NCBI GenBank assembly: GCA_022846035.1
Contig: AP025580.1
Span: 2,666,001 to 2,730,000 of the forward strand
From: Christensenellaceae bacterium
GTDB lineage: Bacteria > Bacillota > Clostridia > Christensenellales > Christensenellaceae
Length of the DNA: 64,000 nt
Reading direction: 5' to 3'
Shown here: positions 44,251 through 53,481 of the stretch, piece after piece
Numbering within the stretch: the stretch's first letter is position 1
Layout of the letters: each line of letters opens with the position of its first letter
Made by a program: the position numbers and the translations under genes
The notes under the pieces: generated by a model
What the model saw: only the letters and a program-made list of their open reading frames with translations
What the model was told of the DNA's origin: nothing
The model's database searches: none

Positions 44251-44718
44251 CTAATTGATGAGCGGCCTGCCGTCCGAATCTGTATTGATACTGCCCGTAA
44301 GAATCATGATACCTTCCACAAGGCCCCAGATTCCGGAGATCGTCGTTGTGATGCCGAATGTAACAAATCCGAGCAATCCCAGAATTAGCTGTCCGACCGC
44401 CTTGCTGGTAAAACCAAGATAGAAGTTGTGGATACCCAGCCATCCTAAAAAGATACCGAGGATACCGGCCGCGATCTTTGATTTGGACTGCGGAGTCGCA
44501 TAAGGATTCGCCCCCTGCTGGTTTTGCTGCTGCGTTCCGCTTTTGGGAACAAGCCCCGCGCCGCATTTGACGCATACGACCGCTTCCGGATCGGACTTTG
44601 CGCCGCAATTCCAGCAATAGTCATGTCCGGTGCCGACCGGCACCCCGCAACCCATGCATACCGTCTCGCCCGGGTTTAATTGCTTGCCGCAATTTCTGCA
44701 ATATTTAAATTCTGCCAT
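44251..44718 (-). CDS. TM2 domain protein with two N-terminal zinc ribbons
   Basis: The 155-residue protein starts MAEFKYCRNCGKQLN behind GGAGG. Two CxxC-x(n)-CxxC zinc ribbons lie at about 7-25 (YCRNCG...CMGCG) and 35-53 (YCWNCG...CVKCG). A glutamine-rich linker leads to a TM2 pair: KIAAGILGIFLGWLGIHNFYLG is the first helix with the conserved GxxGxHxFYLG turn, then LILGLLGFVTFGITTTISGIW. The topology places the ribbons in the cytoplasm. TM2 proteins have no settled function in bacteria. The promoter is near-consensus. Confidence 0.88.
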   Translation of the reverse strand: MAEFKYCRNCGKQLNPGETVCMGCGVPVGTGHDYCWNCGAKSDPEAVVCVKCGAGLVPKSGTQQQNQQGANPYATPQSKSKIAAGILGIFLGWLGIHNFYLGFTSKAVGQLILGLLGFVTFGITTTISGIWGLVEGIMILTGSINTDSDGRPLIN

Positions 44719-44811
44719 TTAGAATACCTCCTACTTCGTTGCGTCCGCTTTGTTTGCTCCATAGCAACCCTGTTACTGCTTTACGCCGCGCAACTTCCCT
44801 TTCTTGCTTTC

Positions 44812-44840
44812 AGTATACGGGGCGAAAAACCGCGTGTCAA
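44812..44840 (-). promoter_or_regulatory. Promoter of the TM2 gene
   Basis: Perfect TTGACA (44840-44835), a 17-base spacer and TATACT (44817-44812). A dyad CGCGA...TCGCG lies directly upstream at 44841-44862 and could be an operator. Confidence 0.7.
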
Positions 44841-44932
44841 CGCGATTTCACGTTATTTCGCGTTTCTTCATAAAGTCTTAAGAGGTTTGGTTGGTTTTTG
44901 TTTAGGAATAAAGACTACTATTTCGTTTTCTT

Positions 44933-45175
44933 TTATTTGATCTCCTGTTCCAGCCCGTCAAATTCCGGCGTACTGAAAAACTCGCCAAGGGTAATTCCAA
45001 ATCCGTCACATAATTTTTTGATGTTAACAATCCCTGGGTTTTGGCTTTCGCCGTTTAGTATACTTTTCACTGTTCCCTGTGGTACTGCCGAAAAGTTGGC
45101 AATACTGTTCGGATTGAAGCCTTTCTCTTTACATAGCTGCCTAATCCTGAAAGCGACTGCTTCTTGTGTATTCAT
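44933..45175 (-). CDS. Small XRE-family HTH regulator
   Basis: The 80-residue protein is essentially one XRE helix-turn-helix: AFRIRQLCKEKGFNPNSIANFSAVPQGTVKSILNGES, then GIVNIKKLCDGFGITLGEFF. GGAG lies before the ATG. Such short regulators often control nearby genes in accessory regions. It is one of two XRE genes in tandem on the minus strand. The local sequence is more AT-rich than the flanks. A dyad upstream of the TM2 promoter is a possible target; this is inference. Confidence 0.82.
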   Translation of the reverse strand: MNTQEAVAFRIRQLCKEKGFNPNSIANFSAVPQGTVKSILNGESQNPGIVNIKKLCDGFGITLGEFFSTPEFDGLEQEIK

Positions 45176-45249
45176 TTATTTGTCTCCATTAGTGACTTCA
45201 GCCGTAATTTTATAAGAAAAAAGCGAAATATCATTCCGCCTTTTCCAAT

Positions 45250-45492
45250 CTACTTTTTAAACTCCAAAACATCACTTATACTACAGTCCAATACAAAACA
45301 TACTCTTGCAAGAATATCCAAATCCACCCTTTCAAGATTCCCTTTATATAACCGATCGATCACTTCAAACCGAACATCTGTTAATTTAGCTAATTTGTTT
45401 CTGGCAATCTTTTTCTGATCCATGACTTGATTGACTTTTAAAACAATCTTGCCATAATCCCTCATTTCCAGAACAGATTTATAATTTTCCAT
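45250..45492 (-). CDS. Second small XRE-family HTH regulator
   Basis: The 80-residue protein has an HTH with KIVLKVNQVMDQKKIARNKLAKLTDVRFEVIDRLYKGNL, then VDLDILARVCFVLDCSISDVLEF, the usual XRE helix 5 end. GAGGT lies ten bases before the start. It is divergent from the SLOG gene, and a palindrome TATAGT-T-ACTATA lies between them. It differs clearly from the first XRE protein, so a simple recent duplication is unlikely. It may be a Cro/CI-like or antitoxin-type regulator, but no toxin gene is recognised. Confidence 0.8.
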   Translation of the reverse strand: MENYKSVLEMRDYGKIVLKVNQVMDQKKIARNKLAKLTDVRFEVIDRLYKGNLERVDLDILARVCFVLDCSISDVLEFKK

Positions 45493-45552
45493 TTACATAT
45501 CAACCTCATTTTAAGTCTATCTCCATAGTTACATATTGCATATTCCCTTTTA

Positions 45553-45565
45553 TATAGTTACTATA
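45553..45565. promoter_or_regulatory. Palindrome between XRE and SLOG genes
   Basis: TATAGT-T-ACTATA is a perfect 6-1-6 palindrome in the 105-base divergent spacer. TAGTTA-like repeats occur on both sides (CATAGTTACAT at about 45524 and AATAGTTATTT at about 45568). Confidence 0.45.
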
Positions 45566-45597
45566 TAAATAGTTATTTATAACATTGGGGGATTTTT

Positions 45598-46116
45598 ATG
45601 AACAAAGAAACTACCTGCTGCTTCACCGGACACCGCCCGCATAAACTGCCTTTCCTGCTAGACGAGGACCATCCGCAGTATCGGCTTTTAAAGCAACGGC
45701 TTACCAAAGAAATATTGGAAAAAATATTAATGCACGATTGCGATACTTTCCTCACCGGAATGGCGCAGGGCGTTGATATGCTGTGCGCCGAGCTGGTCTT
45801 GAAACTGCGTAAACTGATCGGCGTTCCGCTGCGGCTTGTCTGCGTAATCCCTTATCTTGCACAGGCGCAGCGTTGGCATGCGGCGGAACAGGAACGGTAT
45901 AAAAACATCCTTGCGCGTGCAGACCATAAAATTCTCTTAAGCAATGAATATACCGACGGCTGCCTGCTTGCCCGCAACCGTTTTTTGGTCGACCATTCCA
46001 TGCACATCATCGCCGTTTACAGTAAATCCTCTGCGGGTGGAACAAAATATACCGTGGAATATGCGCTGCAAAAGGGATTGTCCGTCAATATCATTGATCC
46101 AAACAACTGCAGATAA
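45598..46116 (+). CDS. SLOG-family protein (DUF1273/YspA-like)
   Basis: The 172-residue protein has TTCCFTGHRPHKLPF at the N-terminus and FLTGMAQGVDMLCAELVLKL, the GMA/GxD pattern of SLOG nucleotide-binding proteins. IPYLAQAQRWHAAEQERYK and the C-terminal GTKYTVEYALQKG complete the Rossmann-like fold. SLOG proteins bind nucleotide-derived ligands and are common in stress, sporulation (YpsA) and conflict systems. GGGGGA precedes the ATG. It is divergent from an XRE regulator, so regulation by that protein is plausible. Confidence 0.85.
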   Translation: MNKETTCCFTGHRPHKLPFLLDEDHPQYRLLKQRLTKEILEKILMHDCDTFLTGMAQGVDMLCAELVLKLRKLIGVPLRLVCVIPYLAQAQRWHAAEQERYKNILARADHKILLSNEYTDGCLLARNRFLVDHSMHIIAVYSKSSAGGTKYTVEYALQKGLSVNIIDPNNCR

Positions 46117-46228
46117 AAACAACTTCCTAAAGTTCCGGATTTTTTTAATTTCCTCTTTTTTCCTGTTCGCGCTTATGCTACATTAATATACGGTGGTATT
46201 TTATCTTTGGCGGGGACGGTATAGTATT

Positions 46229-47707
46229 GTGGAATCGTTTAAAACATTTATCAGGAACACTTTTAGCTTAAAAGTAGGCAGCGCGTCTGCGGATGAAATA
46301 TACGCGCAAGTGCAGGACGGCGCGCAAATCAAAGGCTCCAATATGTGGATTCTGATTTGCGCGATTTTTATCGCGTCCATCGGGCTGAATATGAACAGTA
46401 CGGCTGTGATCATCGGCGCGATGCTGATTTCGCCGCTTATGGGCGGCATTATTTCCATGGCGTACGGACTTGCCACAAACAATATCCGCCATACCAAAAA
46501 CGCGTTTTTAAAATTTGCGCTGCAAATCGGCATTTCGCTGGCAACCTCTTTTATTTATTTCAAACTTTCGCCTATTTCCGTGGCGGATTCGGAATTGCTT
46601 GCACGCACCAGCCCGACGATTTGGGATGTGCTCATCGCCAGCTTCGGCGGATTCGCGGGCGTGATCGGTATCACGCGCAAGGAAAAAACAAACGTGATCC
46701 CCGGCGTGGCGATTGCTACGGCGCTTATGCCGCCGCTTTGTACGGCGGGGTATGGGCTGGCGGTCGGTTCCCTCGCCTACTTTTCCGGAGCCTTGTACCT
46801 ATTCTTCATTAATACGTTCTTTATCTGCGTCACATCGGTCATTGTGCTGAAGCTGCTGCATATCCCCGCGCGCGAATTTTCGAATCAAAAAGCCAAAAAC
46901 CGTTCCCGCATGATTATCGCCGTGATCGCGATTATCACGATTATCCCAAGCGTATATTTCGGGTACCAGATCGCCAATGAAACAATTATAAAAAGCAATT
47001 ATCAAAGCTATATCAAAAATGAATTCCAGTTTGAGGAAACTCAGGTCGTCAGTTCGCAGCTTATGACGGACGACAACCTGATCGAAGTCGCTTTGGTGGG
47101 TAAAACGCTGGGAGACGACCAGATTCACGCTCTGGCGGACAAATTACCGGAGTATAGCCTTGCCTCCATGTCCCTCAAAGTTAACCAGACGGTTTACGAT
47201 ACCGGCGTAAGCAAGGAAGATGTAGAAGCCCTCATCAATCAAAACCTGGACGATAAGAACCAGCAGGAGGCAACGGAATGGAGCGATATGGAAGAACTTC
47301 TTTCCAGCGCGCAGATGCAGCTTTTGGAATCGCAGGCCAACGATATTGACATGGTCACAATCGCGCAGGATGTAAAGGCACTTTATCCGCAGATCGATTC
47401 CTGCGCAGGGGCCATCTTGTCTATCCCTGCAAAAAATTATGCCATGACCTATGACAGCGCGATTTTGGTAGTCCATACGACCCAGCCCCTGACTGACGCG
47501 GAAAAAGCGCAGTTGACAAACTGGCTTGAAATGAAGACCGAAAAAAAATCGGTCTATCTATACGAATCCCCTGTTCCGATCACGTCTTCGCTGGATCCAC
47601 AACCCGCCGCGTCTGCAACGCCGGACGCTGGACAAAGCGGTCAAACGACGACGGTCGTTCCGCCGGACGGACAAACCCCCGCGCAGGACGGCGCGCCTGC
47701 GGCTTAA
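46229..47707 (+). CDS. DUF389 membrane protein with C-terminal soluble domain
   Basis: The protein has about 492 residues. The start is uncertain: GTG at 46229 (MESFKTFIRNTFSLKVG) fits the family N-terminus, and a GTG at 46193 would add twelve residues without a binding site. The membrane core has DUF389 features in NMWILICAIFIASIGLNMNS, AVIIGAMLISPLMGGIISMAYG and VIPGVAIATALMPPLCTAGYG. A second half of about 230 residues is hydrophilic and probably extracytoplasmic. The last 30 residues are rich in Pro, Ala, Gln and Asp. The function is not established. Confidence 0.8.
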   Translation: MESFKTFIRNTFSLKVGSASADEIYAQVQDGAQIKGSNMWILICAIFIASIGLNMNSTAVIIGAMLISPLMGGIISMAYGLATNNIRHTKNAFLKFALQIGISLATSFIYFKLSPISVADSELLARTSPTIWDVLIASFGGFAGVIGITRKEKTNVIPGVAIATALMPPLCTAGYGLAVGSLAYFSGALYLFFINTFFICVTSVIVLKLLHIPAREFSNQKAKNRSRMIIAVIAIITIIPSVYFGYQIANETIIKSNYQSYIKNEFQFEETQVVSSQLMTDDNLIEVALVGKTLGDDQIHALADKLPEYSLASMSLKVNQTVYDTGVSKEDVEALINQNLDDKNQQEATEWSDMEELLSSAQMQLLESQANDIDMVTIAQDVKALYPQIDSCAGAILSIPAKNYAMTYDSAILVVHTTQPLTDAEKAQLTNWLEMKTEKKSVYLYESPVPITSSLDPQPAASATPDAGQSGQTTTVVPPDGQTPAQDGAPAA

Positions 47708-47781
47708 CGATTGACTTTACGCCTAAAATAGCCGATAATAATTGAGGTATATTGAAATTTATGACCGCGGAGGCGAAGAAG

Positions 47782-50196
47782 TTGAACTTTACGGAAATTG
47801 AAAAGAAATGGCAAAAAAAATGGGCGGAAACTGGTCTTTATAAATTTGATAAAAACAGCGACAAGCCCAAGCACTATGTTTTGGAGATGTTTTCCTACCC
47901 GTCGGGCGCGAATCTGCACGTCGGGCATTGGTATAATTACAGCCTTTCGGATACCTATGCGCGTTTTATGCGTATGACGGGGCACAATGTGTTCCATCCG
48001 ATGGGGTTTGACGCGTTCGGGCTTCCGGCGGAAAACTATGCCATCAAAACAGGTATCCACCCCAGCGATTCCACGCTGAAAAATATTGAAACCATGGAAA
48101 AACAGTTGCAGGCGATCGGCGCGACTTTCGATTGGGACTATGAACTCGTGACCTGCCTGCCCGAATATTATAAATGGACGCAGTGGTGCTTTTTACAGCT
48201 TTACAAGCACGGGCTTGCCTACCGCAAGGCGGCTCCCGTCAACTGGTGCCCGTCATGTCAGACCGTTCTTGCCAACGAACAGGTGGAGGGCGGCGAATGC
48301 GAACGCTGCGGAACGACGGTCACACGCAAACACCTGACACAGTGGTTTTTTAAGATCACGGATTATGCGGAACAGCTTTTAGAGGGACTGGACCGAATCG
48401 ACTGGCCGGAAAAAACCAAGCTAATGCAAAAAAACTGGATCGGTAAATCACGCGGCGGCGAGGTCAAATTCGATATTGTCGGCGGGGGTGATTTCACCGT
48501 ATTTACTACGCGCGCGGATACGCTGTGCGGCTGTACTTATGTCGTCATTTCGCCCGAGCACCCGCTTGTGGACAAAATCACCACTTCCGTGCAGGCTCCG
48601 GCGGTCAAGGAATACCAGGAATACGCGGCCAGGGCGACGGAGATCGACCGGCTTTCCACCACGCGCGAAAAAACGGGCGTGTTCACGGGCGCTTACGCGG
48701 TGAATCCGTTAAACGGGCGTCAAGTTCCCATTTGGACGGCAGACTACGTTCTCGCGAGCTACGGCACGGGCTGCGTGATGGCCGTTCCCGCGCACGACGA
48801 AAGAGACTTTGCTTTCGCGGAAAAATACAATTTACCCATCGAGCGCGTGATTGACGCAAAGGATAAGGATACGGATAATAAACTGCCCTTTATAGAGCAC
48901 GGTATCCTTGTGAACAGTGGAAAATATGACGGCCTTACTACCGAGGAAGGCAAGAAAGCGATTTTAGAGGATTTGGGCAAGGAGGAACGCGGCGGCTTCA
49001 AGATCAATTACCGCCTGCGCGACTGGCTTGTTTCGCGCCAGCGTTATTGGGGCGCGCCCATTCCTATGGTGTATTGCGACAAATGCGGCGAAGTACCCGT
49101 GCCCGAATCACAGCTTCCGGTGGAGCTTCCGTATGACGTAAACTTCACGCCGGACGGTACGTCTCCCCTTGCGAAAAAGGAAAGTTTCGTCAATACGACC
49201 TGTCCTATCTGCGGCGGGAAAGCCAAGCGCGACGTGGATACGATGGATACGTTCGTATGCTCGTCGTGGTATTACCTGCGCTATCCCGACAACAAAAACA
49301 GCGAGGAGGCGTGGAACAAAAAGATTGTCGACGAAATGCTGCCTGTGGATAAATACATCGGCGGCGCGGAACACGCAGTTATGCACCTGCTGTACGCGCG
49401 GTTTTTCACCAAAGCTTTCCACGACATGGGTTATATCGGCTTTGACGAGCCGTTTATGTCGCTTGTCCACCAGGGAACGATCTTAGGGCCGGACGGCGAA
49501 AAGATGAGCAAGAGCCGTGGAAACGTGATTTCCCCCGACGACCTGATCAAAAAGTACGGGTCGGATACGCTGCGCATGTACCTTGCGTTCGGTTTTAACT
49601 ATGTAGAGGGGGGGCCGTGGAACGACGACGGTATCAAGGCCATCAACCGCTTTTTGGAACGTGTGGAGCGTCTGGTAGGCGCAGTGCAAGAGCTTTCCGG
49701 CGGCAGTGGCAAGGTGGATGCGGATCTTAATTACCAGCTCAATTATGCGGTCAAAAATGTAGCGCACGATATTCCGGTGTTCTCGTTTAATACGGCGGTT
49801 GCGCGTATCATGGAGCTTGTGAACGCGTTCTATAAGTATATGGACGGACAGCCGGACGGCGCGTTTGCAAAGGTCGTCGCGCAAAAGCTGTGCCTGCTCC
49901 TTGCTCCGTTTGCGCCGCACTTTGCAGAGGAAATGTGGAACCGTTTAGGCTGCGGGTATTCCATTTTCAACCAGGATTTCCCCGTGTGCGACGAAAGTGC
50001 GCTCGTGCGCCCAACCGTCAACATGGCGGTACAGGTCAACGGTAAAGTCCGCGCGAAATTCGATATTGCGGCGGACGCTTCCAAGGAAGAAACCGAGGCT
50101 TTTGTGCGCAGTGAATTTGCAAATCTCTGGGAAGGCAAGGAAATTGTGAAATTCATCGTCGTACCCGGGCGCATTGTGAACATCGTGGTGAAATAG
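47782..50196 (+). CDS. leuS: Leucyl-tRNA synthetase
   Basis: The class I synthetase has about 804 residues. TTG at 47782 is preferred because GGAGG lies eight bases upstream and [14 protein letters not shown] is the family N-terminus. Alternatives are an ATG at 47761 and a TTG at 47752. The HIGH-type motif is [12 protein letters not shown] near 45 and KMSKS is in [11 protein letters not shown] near 573. The CP1 editing domain is present with [13 protein letters not shown] and [15 protein letters not shown], and zinc-type cysteines occur in [12 protein letters not shown] and CPICGGKAK. It charges tRNA-Leu. It is a single gene ending in a strong terminator; no T-box was seen upstream. Confidence 0.95.
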   Translation: MNFTEIEKKWQKKWAETGLYKFDKNSDKPKHYVLEMFSYPSGANLHVGHWYNYSLSDTYARFMRMTGHNVFHPMGFDAFGLPAENYAIKTGIHPSDSTLKNIETMEKQLQAIGATFDWDYELVTCLPEYYKWTQWCFLQLYKHGLAYRKAAPVNWCPSCQTVLANEQVEGGECERCGTTVTRKHLTQWFFKITDYAEQLLEGLDRIDWPEKTKLMQKNWIGKSRGGEVKFDIVGGGDFTVFTTRADTLCGCTYVVISPEHPLVDKITTSVQAPAVKEYQEYAARATEIDRLSTTREKTGVFTGAYAVNPLNGRQVPIWTADYVLASYGTGCVMAVPAHDERDFAFAEKYNLPIERVIDAKDKDTDNKLPFIEHGILVNSGKYDGLTTEEGKKAILEDLGKEERGGFKINYRLRDWLVSRQRYWGAPIPMVYCDKCGEVPVPESQLPVELPYDVNFTPDGTSPLAKKESFVNTTCPICGGKAKRDVDTMDTFVCSSWYYLRYPDNKNSEEAWNKKIVDEMLPVDKYIGGAEHAVMHLLYARFFTKAFHDMGYIGFDEPFMSLVHQGTILGPDGEKMSKSRGNVISPDDLIKKYGSDTLRMYLAFGFNYVEGGPWNDDGIKAINRFLERVERLVGAVQELSGGSGKVDADLNYQLNYAVKNVAHDIPVFSFNTAVARIMELVNAFYKYMDGQPDGAFAKVVAQKLCLLLAPFAPHFAEEMWNRLGCGYSIFNQDFPVCDESALVRPTVNMAVQVNGKVRAKFDIAADASKEETEAFVRSEFANLWEGKEIVKFIVVPGRIVNIVVK

Positions 50197-50229
50197 TGGA
50201 TAAATAATAAGGGAATTTTTTGAGAGGAA

Positions 50230-50263
50230 AAGAGGCTGTGGAAAATCCACAGCCTCTTTTTAT
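50230..50263 (+). terminator. Terminator after leuS
   Basis: A 13-bp perfect stem AAGAGGCTGTGGA/TCCACAGCCTCTT is followed by TTTTATT. It separates the convergent leuS and serS. Confidence 0.88.
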
Positions 50264-50269
50264 TCGCTT

Positions 50270-51544
50270 TTATTTTACTCCACGAATAAACTCGCGTCCG
50301 ATATATGGCCGTAAAGCCTGCGGCACTTTGATACTGCCGTCCTGTTGCTGGTAATTTTCCATGATTGCCGCCACCGTACGGCCTACCGCAAGGCCGCTGC
50401 CGTTTAGGGTGTGCACAAATTTCAGCGAGCCGTCGCTGTCTCTAAAACGGATTCCTGCGCGGCGCGCCTGGAAATCTTCGAAGTTCGAGCACGAAGAAAT
50501 TTCCACATACCGCCCATAGCTTGGCATCCATACCTCAATATCGTATGTTTTCGCGGACGAAAAACCGAGATCGCCGCCGCACAAAAGAACCACGCGGTAA
50601 GGGATCTGCAATATCTGCAAAATACTTTCCGCATTCGCTACCAGTTTTTCAAGCTCCAGATAGGATTCATCCGGCCGTGTGAATTTTACAAGCTCCACCT
50701 TATTGAACTGGTGCAAACGGATAAGTCCTTTGGTATCCCTGCCCGCGCTGCCTGCTTCCGCACGGAAGCACGGCGTGTATGCGCAACGGTAAATCGGCAG
50801 GTCCGCGCCGTCTAAGATAGACTCGCGGTACATATTCGTCACCGGAACCTCTGCCGTCGGGATCAGGTAAAGGTCGGTATCCTCGATATGGTACATATCC
50901 TCGGCAAACTTCGGAAGCTGGCCCGTGCCTTCCATGGATTTCTGGTTGGCCACAAACGGCGGAATCACTTCCGTATAACCGTTCTGCTCGGTATGCGTAT
51001 TGAGCATAAAGTTCATGACCGAACGCTCCAGCCTTGCGCCGAGGCCCTTATAAAACACAAAACGGCTGCCCGCGACCTTTGCGCCCAGCTCCGGATCGAT
51101 AATATCAAGATCATTTCCCAAATCCCAGTGTGCTTTCGGCTCGAAATCAAACTTCGTGGGCTCCATAAACTTGCGGATTTCCACGTTGTCGCTGTCGTCG
51201 TTGCCCGCCGGAACGCTTGCGTCCGGACGGTTGGGGATTGTCATCATATTTTTTTCCAGATTCGCAGACATGATCTGCAGCTCCGCGTCGTAATCCTTGA
51301 TTTGCGCCGCCAGCTCTTTCATCTCCATCATAACGGAAGAAACGTCCTCCCCGTTTTTCTTCATCACGGGGATTTCCTTTGAGATCCTGTTCCGCTTTGC
51401 CTTTAATTCTTCCACTTTAGTCATCAGCGCGCGGCGCTCTTCGTCAAGCTTTATCACCACGTCCAGCTCAATGTCCTTGCCACGCTTTGAAAGCGCGTCT
51501 GCAATCGTTTTGAAATTGTCGCGTAACGTCCTTAAATCCAGCAT
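50270..51544 (-). CDS. serS: Seryl-tRNA synthetase
   Basis: The 424-residue class II synthetase has the N-terminal coiled-coil arm (about 30-105) that contacts the long variable arm of tRNA-Ser. The catalytic motifs follow: motif 2 around [31 protein letters not shown] region ([16 protein letters not shown]), and motif 3 near the C-terminus in [18 protein letters not shown]. It charges tRNA-Ser and also the selenocysteine tRNA. The length is normal. It lies 44 bases after argS and is probably in the same transcript. Confidence 0.96.
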   Translation of the reverse strand: MLDLRTLRDNFKTIADALSKRGKDIELDVVIKLDEERRALMTKVEELKAKRNRISKEIPVMKKNGEDVSSVMMEMKELAAQIKDYDAELQIMSANLEKNMMTIPNRPDASVPAGNDDSDNVEIRKFMEPTKFDFEPKAHWDLGNDLDIIDPELGAKVAGSRFVFYKGLGARLERSVMNFMLNTHTEQNGYTEVIPPFVANQKSMEGTGQLPKFAEDMYHIEDTDLYLIPTAEVPVTNMYRESILDGADLPIYRCAYTPCFRAEAGSAGRDTKGLIRLHQFNKVELVKFTRPDESYLELEKLVANAESILQILQIPYRVVLLCGGDLGFSSAKTYDIEVWMPSYGRYVEISSCSNFEDFQARRAGIRFRDSDGSLKFVHTLNGSGLAVGRTVAAIMENYQQQDGSIKVPQALRPYIGREFIRGVK

Positions 51545-51588
51545 TTCTTACTCCAACCTCTTCTCTGTCTAATAAACTTATTCAATCC

Positions 51589-53280
51589 TTACATTCTATC
51601 CGGCGCTTTGATGCCGAGCAGGGAGAGCCCCCGTTTGAGGGTATCCTTTACCGCACGGGTAAGCGTCACGCGCGCGTTGGTCTGCTCCACATTCTCATCA
51701 ATGATCCTATATTCATAATAGTACTTGTTAAATGCCTGTGCAAGCTCTATTAAATGGCGCGTCACATAGAAAGGCTCGTTCTTTTCGCTTGCAGCCACGA
51801 GCGTCTGCGGGAAGAGCGCCAGGCATTTCAAAACGGCAAACGCCTCGTCGTTATCAAGCGCGGAAACGTCCATGCCTTTGTCGTTCTTTTCGTGACGGCG
51901 GATAACGGACGCGCAGCGCGTATGCGTATATTGCACGTACGGACCCGTTTCCCCATCGAAATTAAGCACCCTGTCAAACGAAAACATAATATCTTTGATA
52001 CGGCTTTGCGAAAGCGTTGAAAAAATCACCGCGCCGATACCTATATCGCTTGCGATCTTTTCCTTGTCTTCCAGATTCGGGTTCTTTTCCTCAATGATGG
52101 AAAGCGTCTTTTCCACGGATTTTTTGAGCACGTCTTCCAAAAGCACGATCTTACCGTGACGTGTGGAAAGCGTACCGTCCTCTAAAGACACCATGCCAAA
52201 TGCCACATGTTCGCAATCCTTTGACCAGTCATAGCCCATTTTTCCCAAAACGGCAAATACCTGCTTGAAGTGCAGATTCTGCTGGTAGGCGACTACATAC
52301 AGGTTTTTATAAAAATCGTACGTCTTTTTGCGGTACTCGGCAGCCGCCAGGTCGCGCGTCGCATACAGCGTCGTACCGTCGGATTTCAAGATGATCGCCG
52401 GCGGAAGCTCTTCCTCGTCCAGCCGCACCACATACGCGCCCTCGCTCTTAACGAGCAAATTTTTCTCGCGCAGTTCATCCAGCACCGCCGGGATCTTATC
52501 GTTATAAAAGCTTTCGCCCGCGAAGCTGTCGAACCGCACGTCCAAAAGTTCGTATACGCGCTTTGCTTCGCGCAACGTCAGTTCCTTAAACCATCCGAAG
52601 ATACGCATTGCTTCTTCGTCGCCGTCTTCGATCTTTTTAAACCACGCACGCGCCTGTTCATTAAGCGCCTCGTCTTTGTCTGCTTCCTCATGGAAACGCA
52701 CATACAGCTTGAGCATGGCGGAAACGCTGTCGCGGTTTATTTCGTCATCGTTCCCCCACATTTTATAGGCCGCTATGAGTTTACCAAACTGCGTGCCCCA
52801 GTCGCCCAGATGATTGACGCCCACCACGTTGTATCCCAAATATTGATTGATCTTGTAAAGCGCGCTGCCGATGGCCGTTGAAGACAGGTGTCCGATGTGG
52901 AACGGTTTTGCAATATTGACGGACGAATAGTCGATCACAATCGTCTTATTATCGCCGATATTCGATCTTCCCCAATTCTCTCCTGCGGCGCTTACCTCTG
53001 AAAGAACGCTTTGCGCATAATACATTCTGTCGTAAAAGAAATTAAGATACCCGCCCGCAACCTGTATCCGCGATACAAAATCCGGCTTTTCTATGTTTTC
53101 GGCGATCTCCTGCGCAATCACCGGCGGCGCCTTTTTCAGCACCTTGGCCAGCTTAAAGCACGGCAAAGCCGCGTCGCCCATTTTCGGATCGGGCGGCGTT
53201 TCCAGCATTTCCGAAACTTCTGTGCTTTGCATCCCTGCCGCGCCTGCTATTTTTTCCGCCAATGCGGTTTTCAAATCCAT
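51589..53280 (-). CDS. argS: Arginyl-tRNA synthetase
   Basis: The class I synthetase has about 563 residues starting MDLKTALAEKIAGAAG, with GGCGAGGGA upstream; a longer frame would add 22 unconserved residues. HIGH is IAKPFHIGHLSSTAIG near 127. A KMSKS lysine is not obvious, as in many ArgRS; MVSLEDGTLSTRHGKIV is in that region. The C-terminal anticodon-binding DALR domain has YVQYTHTRCASVIRR and HLIELAQAFNKYYYEYRI. It charges tRNA-Arg; one cognate tRNA, with anticodon CCU, is in this window at 13.1 kb. Confidence 0.95.
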   Translation of the reverse strand: MDLKTALAEKIAGAAGMQSTEVSEMLETPPDPKMGDAALPCFKLAKVLKKAPPVIAQEIAENIEKPDFVSRIQVAGGYLNFFYDRMYYAQSVLSEVSAAGENWGRSNIGDNKTIVIDYSSVNIAKPFHIGHLSSTAIGSALYKINQYLGYNVVGVNHLGDWGTQFGKLIAAYKMWGNDDEINRDSVSAMLKLYVRFHEEADKDEALNEQARAWFKKIEDGDEEAMRIFGWFKELTLREAKRVYELLDVRFDSFAGESFYNDKIPAVLDELREKNLLVKSEGAYVVRLDEEELPPAIILKSDGTTLYATRDLAAAEYRKKTYDFYKNLYVVAYQQNLHFKQVFAVLGKMGYDWSKDCEHVAFGMVSLEDGTLSTRHGKIVLLEDVLKKSVEKTLSIIEEKNPNLEDKEKIASDIGIGAVIFSTLSQSRIKDIMFSFDRVLNFDGETGPYVQYTHTRCASVIRRHEKNDKGMDVSALDNDEAFAVLKCLALFPQTLVAASEKNEPFYVTRHLIELAQAFNKYYYEYRIIDENVEQTNARVTLTRAVKDTLKRGLSLLGIKAPDRM

Positions 53281-53317
53281 TCTTTTCCCTCGCCTTACTC
53301 GTTTGATAGCATTCATA

Positions 53318-53346
53318 AATATATCATAAAAGCGCGGTTTTATCAA
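53318..53346 (-). promoter_or_regulatory. Promoter of argS-serS
   Basis: TTGATA (53346-53341), a 17-base spacer and TATATT (53323-53318). It lies next to the divergent promoter of the apbE operon. Confidence 0.65.
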
Positions 53347-53357
53347 TGTATTTTGTG

Positions 53358-53366
53358 TGCTATACT
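53358..53366 (+). promoter_or_regulatory. Extended -10 promoter of the 27-residue peptide/apbE operon
   Basis: TGC-TATACT at 53358-53366, about 30 bases before the peptide ATG. Confidence 0.5.
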
Positions 53367-53397
53367 AACATGGTAGCCATAAAAAAGAGGAGATATT

Positions 53398-53481
53398 ATG
53401 AAGTTAGGAATAAAGCGCCTGCTGTTTTTGATTCCATTTGTCGTTTTTGCAATCGTGCTTTTGGTGTTGTCGTACAAATGA
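53398..53481 (+). CDS. 27-residue single-helix membrane peptide, coupled to apbE
   Basis: ATG at 53398 follows AGAGGAG at ideal distance. The peptide begins MKLGIKRLLFLIPFVVFA and ends IVLLVLSYK. It has a basic N-terminus and one hydrophobic helix of about 19 residues with a lysine at the end, so it should sit in the membrane with N-in topology. The stop overlaps the next start as ATGA, so apbE is translated by coupling. apbE has no clear ribosome binding site of its own, which makes the small frame necessary for expression. It may be a real subunit or only a leader; I recognise no family. Confidence 0.75.
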   Translation: MKLGIKRLLFLIPFVVFAIVLLVLSYK

